A stretch of DNA of 64,000 nucleotides from JAUPVL01 sp964481235 (lineage in GTDB: Bacteria > Patescibacteriota > Saccharimonadia > CAILAD01 > BJGX01), in assembly GCA_964481235.1 (NCBI GenBank), contig CAYZYH010000001.1, forward strand, positions 31,319-95,318. Direction: 5' to 3'. How positions within the stretch are numbered: the first letter of the stretch is position 1; each line of letters begins with the position of its first letter. A program made the translations under genes and the position numbers. Shown here piece after piece: positions 52,811 to 60,949 of the stretch. Below the pieces are notes generated by a model. That model did not search any database. It had not been told where the DNA came from and saw only the letters and a list, made by a program, of their open reading frames with translations.

Positions 52811-52892
52811 CGACTTATAGTATCTTTGGGCTTATAAATATAGTTATATGGTATAATATAATCGTAATAATTAAATAGGTTAGGAGTACACT

Positions 52893-53114
52893 ATGGATCT
52901 CTTTCAGGCAATTTATTGGGTAATAGCCGGTCTTATTTGGATAGCCATTGCATTTTGGCCAGCTCGAGTAGCAGGTCGCAAAGGTCACAGTTTTTGGGGA
53001 TACTTTATCTTTAGTTTAGTCTTCTTTCCGCTAGCACTTATAGTAGCCTATGTGGTTAAAGATCAAAGTCACACATCGTCGTCCCATATAGAATCGGTAG
53101 ATACTGTAGAGTAA
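52893..53114 (+). CDS. Hypothetical small membrane protein
   Basis: A 73-residue protein with two membrane helices (AIYWVIAGLIWIAIAFWPA and FWGYFIFSLVFFPLALIVAYVV) and a polar Ser/His/Glu tail. AGRKGHSFWGYFIFSLVFFPLALIVAY is a pattern common in small uncharacterised bacterial membrane proteins. AGGAG precedes the ATG at good spacing, and an extended -10 element (TGGTATAAT, around 52848-52856) lies about 35 nt upstream. Function unknown. Confidence 0.75.
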   Translation: MDLFQAIYWVIAGLIWIAIAFWPARVAGRKGHSFWGYFIFSLVFFPLALIVAYVVKDQSHTSSSHIESVDTVE

Positions 53115-53120
53115 AAGGCT

Positions 53121-53648
53121 TTAAAGCTTAGCGGTTCCTTCAATTCGCTCACTTATTTCAGAGGGAAACATATTGTCTGCTACTAAAGAGCTAGCATTAT
53201 GCCAGGCTGGGTTATAACTACCTGAAACGGCTACGTCGCGCTCAGCCTCTGGCCCACCAATAGTTAGATCTATTAATTCATGGCGCGCATAGCCTAAGTA
53301 AAAAAACTCCCCTTCATGCTCAATCACTGAGCCAGTAAGTACGACATTGTCTTTACCCAGACCTAGTTCTTCATTTAACTCGCGCCAAATGCCGTCTATA
53401 GCACTAATATCTGACTCTTCTAGGCCACCACCAGGGTATACAACGTAAGGATCTCGACCTGGGCGAACTCGATCTATGCCTAATACTTTGTTGCCATCTT
53501 GACTATAAATAATAGCCCTACATCTGTCGGGTCTAGTAGTGGTGGCATCGGGAATGAAGGCATATTTTTCTTGTAATCTCAAAAGTGTCGCTGGAACACT
53601 CTCTGCTCTTGGTTCTATCTCTCTTGGTTCATTTCTTGGTTCGTTCAC
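53121..53648 (-). CDS. Nudix hydrolase
   Basis: A 175-residue protein with the Nudix box GGGLEESDISAIDGIWRELNEELGL near residue 73 (catalytic R-E-x-x-E-E). A repeated NEPRNEPREIEPR opening precedes the domain. GTG at 53648 has AAAGG 6 nt upstream, which lies inside the end of the kinase gene; the two overlap by 20 bp and are surely co-translated. The substrate may be a nucleoside diphosphate derivative made or used by the neighbouring kinase or nucleotidyltransferase (inference). Confidence 0.85.
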   Translation of the reverse strand: MNEPRNEPREIEPRAESVPATLLRLQEKYAFIPDATTTRPDRCRAIIYSQDGNKVLGIDRVRPGRDPYVVYPGGGLEESDISAIDGIWRELNEELGLGKDNVVLTGSVIEHEGEFFYLGYARHELIDLTIGGPEAERDVAVSGSYNPAWHNASSLVADNMFPSEISERIEGTAKL

Positions 53649-54852
53649 GGGTTACCTTTACATGTTTTACTATTTTATTAGCAGTCTGTTCTATTGTACC
53701 AGAGTTATTCACCACAATGTCGGCGTGTTGTTGATACTGAGCCAACCCTTGCTGCAGTTTAGTTTTATCTTTCTTTTGTTGCTGGCGTTTAAGCTTTATT
53801 GGGTTTAGATGAGCAAACTGCTTAGTATTTCGCTCAGATCTTTGCTTATCAGATAGAGTAAGTAGTGTTGGCACCCAGCGCTCCCCCAAAATTAGCTTGA
53901 GAGCTATACTAATATCCACTCCATGCAAACTTTCTAGTGTGGCCCTATCTATATGCCTGTTGGTTGCCAAAAAATGAGTAATTGTAAGGGCGGTTTTTGA
54001 TGGTTTAGCATAGGCTTTTTGGTAGTCACGAGTATGTTCGTTAAAAAAGCCGACCTTAAGTCTAGTAAACGAATAATTGTCCTGCAAAAACTGAGCTACT
54101 GTGCCCTTGCCAGTTTCGCTTAGGCCGGCTAGGCCAACAATAACTGGGTTGTTAGCAAATAGTGGTGGAATGTTATGTTTTGTTACTTGTTGACGAATAG
54201 AGTTTTGTACTTCAATAGCCGGGCAATCAACTAAAACGGTAATATTGTTTGTGTGTTGATCTATTAAGATTTTTTCTAGATTTTTTTGATAAGTTGCATA
54301 TAGTCTGTTCTGTTTTAGGCTAAAACTTCTACCTTCGCTTCGAGCTGAGCGTAACACTTGGTTGTAGCACTCTATTTTTTTTTGCCAAGGAGTGCAAGGC
54401 TTTAAGAATATTTCTATTCTACTGCCAAGAGGGGTAACGGCTAGGTCATTTTTAATCTTTTTATCGACTGCTTTGGCGATTTTGTTTAGCGCTAGAGTAT
54501 CTTTTGGTCTTTTACGCTCGCGTGTCAAAAAAGTTGCAATAAGTTGAGCCCGCAACATTCCCGCACCTCTCTCTACAACCGCCACATCTAAATTTGTTGC
54601 CAGCAAAACCTTAGTTAGTCGGTTGTTGTAAGCGTCTATAAGTGCCTCGCACAGTTCACTGAAGGTAGATTTTACAAACCACCATTCAAAGAATTCTTTT
54701 GGGCTTAAATTGTCTGGTATCTTTTTTGAATAACCTGTAAACGAACCAAAGTTGTGTACATGAATACCTTGTGTCTCATAGGTCAATAGCTCGGCTTGTG
54801 TAGATTTACCTACAAAATCTGGGCCAGATATCTCGATAATTGTTTTTGTCAT
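53629..54852 (-). CDS. Double P-loop kinase: thymidylate-kinase-like plus second kinase domain
   Basis: A 407-residue protein with two nucleotide-kinase-like domains. The first (1-225) has P-loop GPDFVGKST (10-18), as in thymidylate or deoxynucleoside kinases, with VVERGAG and RSARSEGRSF Arg pairs. The second (about 235-400) has GLAGLSETGKGT (240-251) and DIVVNNSGTIEQTANKIVKHV, the pattern of dephospho-CoA-kinase/adenylate-kinase-like proteins ('uncharacterised AAA_18/AAA_33'). ATG at 54852 is fixed by the first motif and by the promoter overlap. It could phosphorylate one substrate twice (inference). Confidence 0.8.
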   Translation of the reverse strand: MTKTIIEISGPDFVGKSTQAELLTYETQGIHVHNFGSFTGYSKKIPDNLSPKEFFEWWFVKSTFSELCEALIDAYNNRLTKVLLATNLDVAVVERGAGMLRAQLIATFLTRERKRPKDTLALNKIAKAVDKKIKNDLAVTPLGSRIEIFLKPCTPWQKKIECYNQVLRSARSEGRSFSLKQNRLYATYQKNLEKILIDQHTNNITVLVDCPAIEVQNSIRQQVTKHNIPPLFANNPVIVGLAGLSETGKGTVAQFLQDNYSFTRLKVGFFNEHTRDYQKAYAKPSKTALTITHFLATNRHIDRATLESLHGVDISIALKLILGERWVPTLLTLSDKQRSERNTKQFAHLNPIKLKRQQQKKDKTKLQQGLAQYQQHADIVVNNSGTIEQTANKIVKHVKVTRERTKK

Positions 54853-54853
54853 G

Positions 54854-54906
54854 TTGAAAATTGTTATATTGTGCGATATTATACTATTTATTATGTACCA
54901 TGTAAA
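54854..54906. promoter_or_regulatory. Overlapping divergent promoters
   Basis: Plus strand: TTGAAA (54854-54859), 17 bp, TATTAT (54877-54882), ending 10 nt before ATG 54893. Minus strand: TTTACA (54901-54906), 17 bp, TATAAT (54878-54883) for the kinase-Nudix pair. The two -10 boxes share almost the same bases, so the promoters exclude each other. Confidence 0.75.
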
Positions 54907-55864
54907 GCCTAACAAAGATAACATAGTATTAAAACAATTTAAGACACGCGCCCACTATGACCTTGAAATAGATGGCTATAACTTTATTCAACAATACTAT
55001 ACAAAGATACCTCGTCGTATCCGAACAAATAGTAAAAAGTTGAAAATTGAGTATGAAGATGTGGGTAAAAATTGTTCTACCCTAGGTGAAGCACTTGATA
55101 AAAATCTAATGATAGATATGAGCAAAACTTGGCAAGAGCTAGCTTTACTCGCCAACAAAAGCTGGTCACATACCCATGCCCGGGGTGGCACGCAATTATT
55201 CTACATAGATAGGCTTTCAAGAATTCACGATGCGAAGCTAGCCTTACTTACAAACTATCAATTACCAAAACTTGATAATTATGAGGCAAAGATTGAACCA
55301 ACTTTCTTCTCAGATTTAGGTAAAAAAATACAAGAATTACAATATGGTATTTGTGTACCATCGCAAGGAGATCTACACGAACGCAATATTTTTACTAACG
55401 GTGTGATAGTAGATTTTGAAGGGGCTGGCTTTAATAATATTGCCACCGACATAGCAACATTCGTCTGGCACACAATATTTGCTGGTAGTTACTTTGGGCC
55501 TCAATACGCCAAGTGGGCAACTACTAAAACATCTAAAAAGATAACAGTGGGACCAAAATGCTTCTCTATTTTTGGCAATACCATTAATATAAACATTGGT
55601 ATAAACCGGCAAGAACTAATTTTGCAGTTTATTTACCAATACATTAATAGGCTTAACCTTGCAGACCAAGAGAAATACTTAGATCAAGTTTGTTTAGCTA
55701 TTGCTTTTCGTATTCTCACAACTTTTCAATTGAGTACAATGAGCGAAGAGGATCAAAAAATGTCACTAGTTTTTGCACACTTGTTTGCTAACACACAATT
55801 TTCACTCTGGGAAAAACTAAGGTTCTTTTTGAATTCTAGTGAAGATTTAAAGACATCACTCTAG
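54893..55864 (+). CDS. Aminoglycoside phosphotransferase-like kinase
   Basis: A 323-residue protein from ATG 54893. VPSQGDLHERNIFTNGVIVDFEGAG carries the APH/choline-kinase catalytic loop (GDxHxxN) and the DFE metal motif. The N-terminal lobe is atypical and a Lys for ATP binding is not clearly placed (candidates in VKPNKDNIVLKQFKTRA). Substrate could be a small alcohol, nucleoside or antibiotic; resistance cannot be claimed. Overlapping promoters and divergent genes tie it to the kinase-Nudix unit. It overlaps the end of the next gene by 29 bp. Confidence 0.8.
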   Translation: MYHVKPNKDNIVLKQFKTRAHYDLEIDGYNFIQQYYTKIPRRIRTNSKKLKIEYEDVGKNCSTLGEALDKNLMIDMSKTWQELALLANKSWSHTHARGGTQLFYIDRLSRIHDAKLALLTNYQLPKLDNYEAKIEPTFFSDLGKKIQELQYGICVPSQGDLHERNIFTNGVIVDFEGAGFNNIATDIATFVWHTIFAGSYFGPQYAKWATTKTSKKITVGPKCFSIFGNTININIGINRQELILQFIYQYINRLNLADQEKYLDQVCLAIAFRILTTFQLSTMSEEDQKMSLVFAHLFANTQFSLWEKLRFFLNSSEDLKTSL

Positions 55865-56504
55865 CAATAACTTCTACCAACTGACTATCGCTATATTTGC
55901 GAATGTTATTTTTTATACTCATAAGTGAGTCTCGAATATCTTCCATATACTCTTTCTCTTCAATAGTGTTACTAGCCTGAGCATAGACTTTGCATAATAT
56001 ATAAGCCAGTTTTATCAACTTACGTCTTTCACCATAACTAGCCGGATGCGATAGTCTTACTAGTTGTTTAATAGTAAGGGCTTTTAGCTTATGAAAATCT
56101 AACACTGAAAACTTTCGAATTGTATCTAGACTAAGTATGGGTATGGCGCAATTAGAACTTAGCAAGGTATTGTGCTTATTTGAATCTATACAGGCCTGTA
56201 CAGCTTTTCCATCTAGATACATATAGCTATTTTTTAAGTCTTTTATTGTGCTGTACTCAACGGCTGTATTACTACATTGCAAACCAAGTCTTTTTTCTAG
56301 TGCAATGCGTAATTCAGCCAAGATTCTGTAGCTATTTTGGTCTAAATTTTTTACTATAACCACATAGTCGATATCGGAATCGCGATCTAGGGTATGGCTA
56401 GCAGCGCTACCACACAAAACAATACCGGCTAGATTTTTACCTAGCTCTTTATAGTGCTCTGAGTATATTACTTTTAAAAATTCTTGGGGTATTAGATTGT
56501 ACAC
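55836..56504 (-). CDS. Nucleotidyltransferase domain protein
   Basis: A 222-residue protein. GIVLCGSAASHTLDRDSDIDYVVIV is the polymerase-beta-like nucleotidyltransferase signature (G-S, then D-x-D), followed by a helical C-terminal half. Members include aminoglycoside adenylyltransferases, tRNA-CCA enzymes and MNT-type toxins/antitoxins; here the C-terminal part is not recognised. GTG at 56504 is the start with no ribosome binding site. It is convergent with the APH-like kinase, whose 3' end it overlaps by 29 bp. Confidence 0.82.
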   Translation of the reverse strand: MYNLIPQEFLKVIYSEHYKELGKNLAGIVLCGSAASHTLDRDSDIDYVVIVKNLDQNSYRILAELRIALEKRLGLQCSNTAVEYSTIKDLKNSYMYLDGKAVQACIDSNKHNTLLSSNCAIPILSLDTIRKFSVLDFHKLKALTIKQLVRLSHPASYGERRKLIKLAYILCKVYAQASNTIEEKEYMEDIRDSLMSIKNNIRKYSDSQLVEVIARVMSLNLH

Positions 56505-56629
56505 TTTTTTACTAGGCTTGACGGTTATGTGTTGGTATTTATTATACTACTTATCGCTACTTAGGGCATAGTTTGTACAAATACTTTAAGACCACACATA
56601 CTTATTAATAATATAAAGTAGTAATTATA

Positions 56630-56661
56630 TAAAATATCCCTTGCGCAATTCGCAAAGGATA
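56630..56661 (-). terminator. Rho-independent terminator
   Basis: Minus-strand ATCCTTTGCG/CGCAAGGGAT-type hairpin with an AATT-centred loop, followed by ATTTTATAT, after the 65-residue ORF. Confidence 0.75.
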
Positions 56662-56667
56662 GTTAAT

Positions 56668-56865
56668 TTATTGTTGTAACTTAAGACCTCTTTTGGCTAT
56701 TTCCTCTGTTAGTGCGCGCTCATATGCTGCTCTAGTAGAGGTCCAGCCCGGATTATTCTTTCCAGTTTTTTTTAGATTGATCAATTCTTGATCGCTTAAC
56801 TTAGCAAACCCAGCTTGGTATTCTAGGTAACTTTGTTGTGGGTTGGTAGCTTTAGAACCTGTCAC
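56668..56865 (-). CDS. Hypothetical small protein
   Basis: A 65-residue soluble protein, mostly helical: YLEYQAGFAKLSDQELINLKKTG and RAAYERALTEEIAKRGLKL. GTG at 56865 has GGAGAGG about 7 nt upstream. Its own terminator follows. There are no Cys or membrane helices. Function unknown. Confidence 0.65.
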   Translation of the reverse strand: MTGSKATNPQQSYLEYQAGFAKLSDQELINLKKTGKNNPGWTSTRAAYERALTEEIAKRGLKLQQ

Positions 56866-56912
56866 GCCCTGCCCTCTCCAGTTATAAATCGCTAGTTTTT
56901 GTATTATATCAC

Positions 56913-56944
56913 TTTTTATAAGTAAAAGGCCCCAACAATTGTTG
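56913..56944. repeat. 32-bp dispersed repeat, copy 1 (terminator palindrome)
   Basis: 30 of 32 bases match 59159-59190 in the same orientation. It contains GGCCCCAACAATTGTTG. With the following bases it makes a minus-strand hairpin (AGGCTTCAAC/GTTGGGGCCT) ending in TTTT, a terminator for the SPFH gene. Confidence 0.85.
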
Positions 56945-56989
56945 AAGCCTTTTTAAGTTTAATTTACTTTAGTATCTAGTAGGTACTAA

Positions 56990-59083
56990 CTAGTCTTCGT
57001 CGGTTGACGGTGCTTCATCGCTCGGCTCAGCCGAGGCTTCTGCACTATCTACTGCAACATCAGAGGCAACTTCGGGCGAACCCAAGCCGTTGCCGTTAAC
57101 CATCTTATCTACACCTAGGGTCATGAGGGTATTTAGAAGGCCAGAGCCCACCGAGTCACCACCAACCTGGATTTGCGGGGTGAGTACCACTCCGCCCTTA
57201 CCGATCTGCTCAAGAGCAGCAACCAAACCAGTCTGCTGCCGGCCAATGGCCTGCTGCTGGGCATCGAAGCCCTTGGCAACAGCAAGACCCTTGGCCTCGG
57301 TGGCCGTGGCTTCTGCCAGACCAGTGGCCTGAATAGCAGCAGCCTCAGCTTCACCTGTCAGCTTGGTCACATCGGCAGCTGCCTGACCCTTGGCACGCGC
57401 AACTGCAGCATCACCTTCAGCCTGGGCAACCGCGGCTTCTGCCTCGGCACCCTTGACCTCGATACTAACCTTAGCACGGGCCAGATCGGCCTGAGCATCG
57501 GCCACACCGCGCTGGTTCTCTAGGGCAATACGAGCCTGTTCAGCAATCTGCTGGCTCTCGTACGTCGCCTTCTGCTGGGCCGCAATCTCTCGCGTCGTCA
57601 GCACCTCGACCAACTCAGCCGGGAAGATGACGTCCTGAATGTACACACCCCGGACCTCTACCTGGTATCGTGTGAGATAGGTAGTGACGTACGATTCGGC
57701 CTGAGCCTGAACTTCGTCACGCTTCTGAATGAACTCGGCGGCGCCGAGCGACTGCAGCTTGTTACGGAAGTAGTTGCCCACCGCCGACTGCAGAACCTCA
57801 TTAACCAGGTTCTGCATGGTTCCCACCATGCTGATGACCTTCGGCGCCCGGGTGTCGGGCACGTGAATCTGCACCTGTAGGTCAATGCTAAAGTCAAACG
57901 CTTCCTTGCTCTTGGCGTCGATCGACGACAGTCGGCCGTCGAGATCGTGCGCATCACTGGTCGCGTTGGCCCAGTTGAGCGTCAAAATAGACGTTGGCAC
58001 AATCTCGGCCTCGTAGATGCGCGGGTTTAGGGTGTACTTGCCGGTACGCAGAGGTTCCGACCAAATCCCTTGGTGACCCGGCTCTACAATAGAGCCAAAC
58101 TTGAACTCCTCACCCGAGGTGTCCTCGGTTGGAAGACCAACGTAAGCCTTCACTACTGCCACCTCGCCCTGGCGAACTACGAGCATCTCGCGAAGCTCGA
58201 CCGACACCAGGAAGGGGTTGAGCATGTACTGACCGTAAAGCAGCGGATCGTGCTGCAAACCAATGCACCCACCAGCGTTCAAAAAAGCCTGGAAGTCTTG
58301 GTAGTTGTTATGCCGATCATTCTGCGGCGCCAACACCTGAGTGATGATGGTGTTGGCGGCAGTTCCTGCCTGCTCGGCGGCCACAACGTCGTCAAAATCA
58401 CCAAGACGACTGGCAATGCCCTTGGCGGGCGCACCCTCGAGCGTTGTGACTACTCCGACAAGGTCGGTATGACCATTCGGCTCGATAGTGAACGGCTTGA
58501 GCCGTTCGCGCGGAATACTGTTTAGCACCTGCTCGGCGGCGTCTGAGAGAACTTCGCCGAACTGCGCCGTCGCCGTCTGAACCACGAAAGCAATTGGGTG
58601 CATTTGCTGGGTAGTGCCCGGCTGAATCACCGGACGCTGCACACCCCGCTCGCCACCATTGTTGATGAACGTCTCGAGGTTTGAGAACGAGCCGAATTCC
58701 GGCTTGTAGACGCCAGACTTCATGCCCGGTGGCAAATCAGCACCCGTTTGTGCCACGACCACACCGATCTCGCCGGCGGGGACCTGTACTAAGGGGTATT
58801 TGGTAACCCAGTATAGCGGCCAGAGCTTGAAGCGCAGACCCGGCTGAAGAAGCTCAGCCTGGTAGCCAGCCTCGCCTTTGAAAGCGATCAGCTGACCTTC
58901 TGGTAACTTCTTACCAGCACGCTTTTCGACTAGCCCAAATTCATCGGGGCCAATCATATTGAAGCTCTTAGTGATAAATCGCGCTGCAACAAGCAGAGCA
59001 ATAAATGCAACTACTCCAACTACGATAGGCACAATTGGGAGTCCCCCAGATGCACCTAGTACATATGTATTGGAAGGTACCAT
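56990..59083 (-). CDS. Flotillin-like SPFH/Band 7 protein, GC-rich
   Basis: A 697-residue membrane-anchored protein. One N-terminal helix (PIVPIVVGVVAFIALLVAARF) leads to an unusually long SPFH region (about 45-480), then a coiled-coil of Ala/Glu/Gln repeats (about 490-600: EQARIALENQRGVADAQADLARAKVSIEVKGAEAEAAV) and an acidic Ser/Asp/Glu tail. Flotillins organise membrane microdomains and scaffold other proteins. The gene is GC-richer than its neighbours (a hand-counted line at 58621-58680 is 60% G+C) though its 5' end is not, suggesting lateral transfer. ATG at 59083 follows AAAGGTCCTAAAAGGAC. Confidence 0.88.
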   Translation of the reverse strand: MVPSNTYVLGASGGLPIVPIVVGVVAFIALLVAARFITKSFNMIGPDEFGLVEKRAGKKLPEGQLIAFKGEAGYQAELLQPGLRFKLWPLYWVTKYPLVQVPAGEIGVVVAQTGADLPPGMKSGVYKPEFGSFSNLETFINNGGERGVQRPVIQPGTTQQMHPIAFVVQTATAQFGEVLSDAAEQVLNSIPRERLKPFTIEPNGHTDLVGVVTTLEGAPAKGIASRLGDFDDVVAAEQAGTAANTIITQVLAPQNDRHNNYQDFQAFLNAGGCIGLQHDPLLYGQYMLNPFLVSVELREMLVVRQGEVAVVKAYVGLPTEDTSGEEFKFGSIVEPGHQGIWSEPLRTGKYTLNPRIYEAEIVPTSILTLNWANATSDAHDLDGRLSSIDAKSKEAFDFSIDLQVQIHVPDTRAPKVISMVGTMQNLVNEVLQSAVGNYFRNKLQSLGAAEFIQKRDEVQAQAESYVTTYLTRYQVEVRGVYIQDVIFPAELVEVLTTREIAAQQKATYESQQIAEQARIALENQRGVADAQADLARAKVSIEVKGAEAEAAVAQAEGDAAVARAKGQAAADVTKLTGEAEAAAIQATGLAEATATEAKGLAVAKGFDAQQQAIGRQQTGLVAALEQIGKGGVVLTPQIQVGGDSVGSGLLNTLMTLGVDKMVNGNGLGSPEVASDVAVDSAEASAEPSDEAPSTDED

Positions 59084-59158
59084 GTCCTTTTAGGACCTTT
59101 CTTGTAGGAAATACATTCCGATGCAGTATTATACTTAATAACTACTAAATATGCAAGG

Positions 59159-59196
59159 TTTTTATAGGTAAAGGGCCCCAACAATTGTTGGGGCCC
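59159..59196. repeat. 32-bp dispersed repeat, copy 2, with a 24-bp perfect palindrome
   Basis: Copy of 56913-56944; the core from 59173 to 59196 is a perfect 24-bp palindrome (GGGCCCCAAC, AATT, GTTGGGGCCC). It lies just past the stop of the gene at 59213 and can act as its minus-strand terminator, although the following T run is poor. Confidence 0.85.
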
Positions 59197-59212
59197 TGCG
59201 GGCCTATTTGAC

Positions 59213-59656
59213 CTAGTGGCGCACGAACGGAAACACCTCAAAGAAGTTGTCACCGTTGAACCGGTGGTACTCCTCGCCACTGGGCAGCTCACCGGTCAGC
59301 GACCAGTCGTAGCTGTACCAGTGGCACACCTTGATGGGTGCAGAGGTGACTTCGCCGCCAAGCTTTTTGCAGTCGCGAATGGCAGCGTTGATCTCTTGGT
59401 TGCACATCGCCGTGGATAGCAGGTAGGCAGCGAACATCATCGCCACCATACCAGCACCCACGAAGGCAGCCGAGAACATCACCACTTTGGTGGCCACCCA
59501 CACCCGGTTCTCGGGTGCGTAATAGGTGGTGTCACCCAGCTCGAGTAGTGCTTGACGCGCCAAGGTGTCGAGCGACATGTAGATGTGGTAGTACGCCACG
59601 CTGATAGCGGTGGTGAACACCACAAACGACAACTGCATGAGTGAGCGTCGGCTCAT
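59213..59656 (-). CDS. Hypothetical membrane protein, GC-rich
   Basis: About 147 residues from ATG 59656, with two hydrophobic helices (LMQLSFVVFTTAISVAYYHIYM and VVMFSAAFVGAGMVAMMFAAYLL) and an exposed C-terminal part that contains Cys (AMCNQEI, RDCKKLG, KVCHWYSYDW) and aromatic residues. No family is recognised. It shares high G+C with its neighbours and lies upstream of the SPFH gene on the same strand with a repeat-type terminator between, so the two may belong to one transferred segment but not one transcript. Confidence 0.7.
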   Translation of the reverse strand: MSRRSLMQLSFVVFTTAISVAYYHIYMSLDTLARQALLELGDTTYYAPENRVWVATKVVMFSAAFVGAGMVAMMFAAYLLSTAMCNQEINAAIRDCKKLGGEVTSAPIKVCHWYSYDWSLTGELPSGEEYHRFNGDNFFEVFPFVRH

Positions 59657-59828
59657 TTTATTTGTTCTTTCTGTTTGGGGATAGGTGCAAGCTTTTATTG
59701 CTAAAAGCTCCTTACTAAACATTACTTTTTAAACATTCGGCAAGGAACCTTTTGCCACCTAAATCTTCAATTATTGCGATTAAACACTTAGGTGGAGCCA
59801 GTTTTTGAGGAACTGGCAAACCTATTGC

Positions 59829-60248
59829 TCACATCTCGATCACCGGTCGAGGGATACCACCGACCAACTCATTGGCGAGGTCATCGCCGTAGTGCTTTCG
59901 GAGCTCGTCGGTCGCGGCGGCCATGCCGTGCTGGTGCAGGTGCGCGGTCTCCACGTTGGAGGCCGAGCCGGTCTGCCGCAGCGAGCGGATGACGGATTGG
60001 GCAGCGCCCTCGCCGTTGTCGCGGTCGTAGCCCCAGGGGTCGAATGAGTCACCGGAGAGATCGACCTTCATCACCCTGCCTTGCAGGTAGTCGAAGTAGG
60101 TCGTTCCGGTGTCGAGGATGGCCTGAGCCTGCTCGACGGTCATGTCGCCGTCCTGGTGGGCGAGAAAACCGAGGCCCTGGGCCCGGGCTCCGTTGAAGAG
60201 CGCTGCCAACACGGCAGCGCGGTCGAGATCACTGATGTCGATGTTCAT
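59829..60248 (-). CDS. Hypothetical conserved protein, GC-rich
   Basis: A 139-residue protein. LDRAAVLAALFNGARAQGLGFL, YLQGRVMKVDLSGD and YDRDNGEGAAQSVI belong to a pattern I associate with uncharacterised proteins of bacteria and phages (from memory, not searched). ATG at 60248 has AAAGAGATG upstream. A hand-counted line inside it (59881-59940) is 68% G+C, the highest seen in the window, against about 33% in a nearby native gene line (55621-55680). Transfer from a high-GC donor is likely. Function unknown. Confidence 0.75.
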   Translation of the reverse strand: MNIDISDLDRAAVLAALFNGARAQGLGFLAHQDGDMTVEQAQAILDTGTTYFDYLQGRVMKVDLSGDSFDPWGYDRDNGEGAAQSVIRSLRQTGSASNVETAHLHQHGMAAATDELRKHYGDDLANELVGGIPRPVIEM

Positions 60249-60354
60249 GTGCTCATCTCTTTTCTGTAGATTTACTTGAGCCTAACTATACTAGCACAAA
60301 CACACCTAAATGTCAATAGTATTATGCGGCCTCAATTATTGCTATACTAACCCT

Positions 60355-60855
60355 ATGAAAAGCCCAAAAAAGCGACGTAGCAACAGGTTTTTAGTAGCAG
60401 TGGTTGTATTTGTTTTTATAATAATAGCTGTTTTTGGCTACTTGTATCTTACTAGAGCTAAAACAACTGCCCCTGCAAGCACCACCCAAAACACTAGCCA
60501 ATCTACACCAGCACCGGTATTTAGCCCATATACAGCTAGTTTTCAAATTGTTATAAATGGTGAAACACGTACTTTTACCGACCCGCGCTACCACAATAAA
60601 TCAGCCGATGTATACATACCTCCAGAAGGCTCTGGCCAGGTACAGGTAGTTGTAGCCAAGACCAACATTACCTGGGGCGATCTGTTTACTACCCTACCTA
60701 TGAGTGTAGATACCAAATGTATTGTTACGGGTACCAAGCAAACCTTTTGCACCAACGCCACTCAGCAACTACGCTTTTATATTAACGGTATAGAGTCGCC
60801 CAACGCCCTTACTACTATTATTGAGCCAGACAGCCAGCTCAAAATAGTGTACTAA
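60355..60855 (+). CDS. Hypothetical membrane-anchored protein
   Basis: A 166-residue protein: basic start (KSPKKRRSNRF), one helix (FLVAVVVFVFIIIAVFGYLYL), a Thr/Ser/Gln/Pro-rich linker and an exported domain with ASFQIVINGETRTFTDPRY, CIVTGTKQTFC (probable disulfide) and a beta-rich end. TATACT (60343-60348) ends 6 nt before the ATG with no ribosome binding site, so a leaderless mRNA is likely. Base use has returned to the low-GC background. No family recognised. Confidence 0.72.
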   Translation: MKSPKKRRSNRFLVAVVVFVFIIIAVFGYLYLTRAKTTAPASTTQNTSQSTPAPVFSPYTASFQIVINGETRTFTDPRYHNKSADVYIPPEGSGQVQVVVAKTNITWGDLFTTLPMSVDTKCIVTGTKQTFCTNATQQLRFYINGIESPNALTTIIEPDSQLKIVY

Positions 60856-60872
60856 GGCCCCGCTAGCTTATA

Positions 60873-60901
60873 TTGACATAATTAGTATCAGTCTGTATAA
60901 T
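60873..60901 (+). promoter_or_regulatory. Perfect consensus promoter
   Basis: TTGACA (60873-60878), 17 bp, TATAAT (60896-60901): both hexamers match sigma-70 consensus exactly. Confidence 0.9.
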
Positions 60902-60949
60902 AGCGTTATCTCAACCAGAGTGTACCAAGAACCTGCGAAAGGATACATA

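Noticed and set aside
54893..55864. Aminoglycoside resistance gene
   Set aside because: Only the generic APH/choline-kinase catalytic loop is clear; the substrate cannot be deduced.
57090..58525. Plus-strand frames opposite the SPFH gene
   Set aside because: They are shadows produced by high-GC codon use on the minus strand and show no domain or ribosome binding site.
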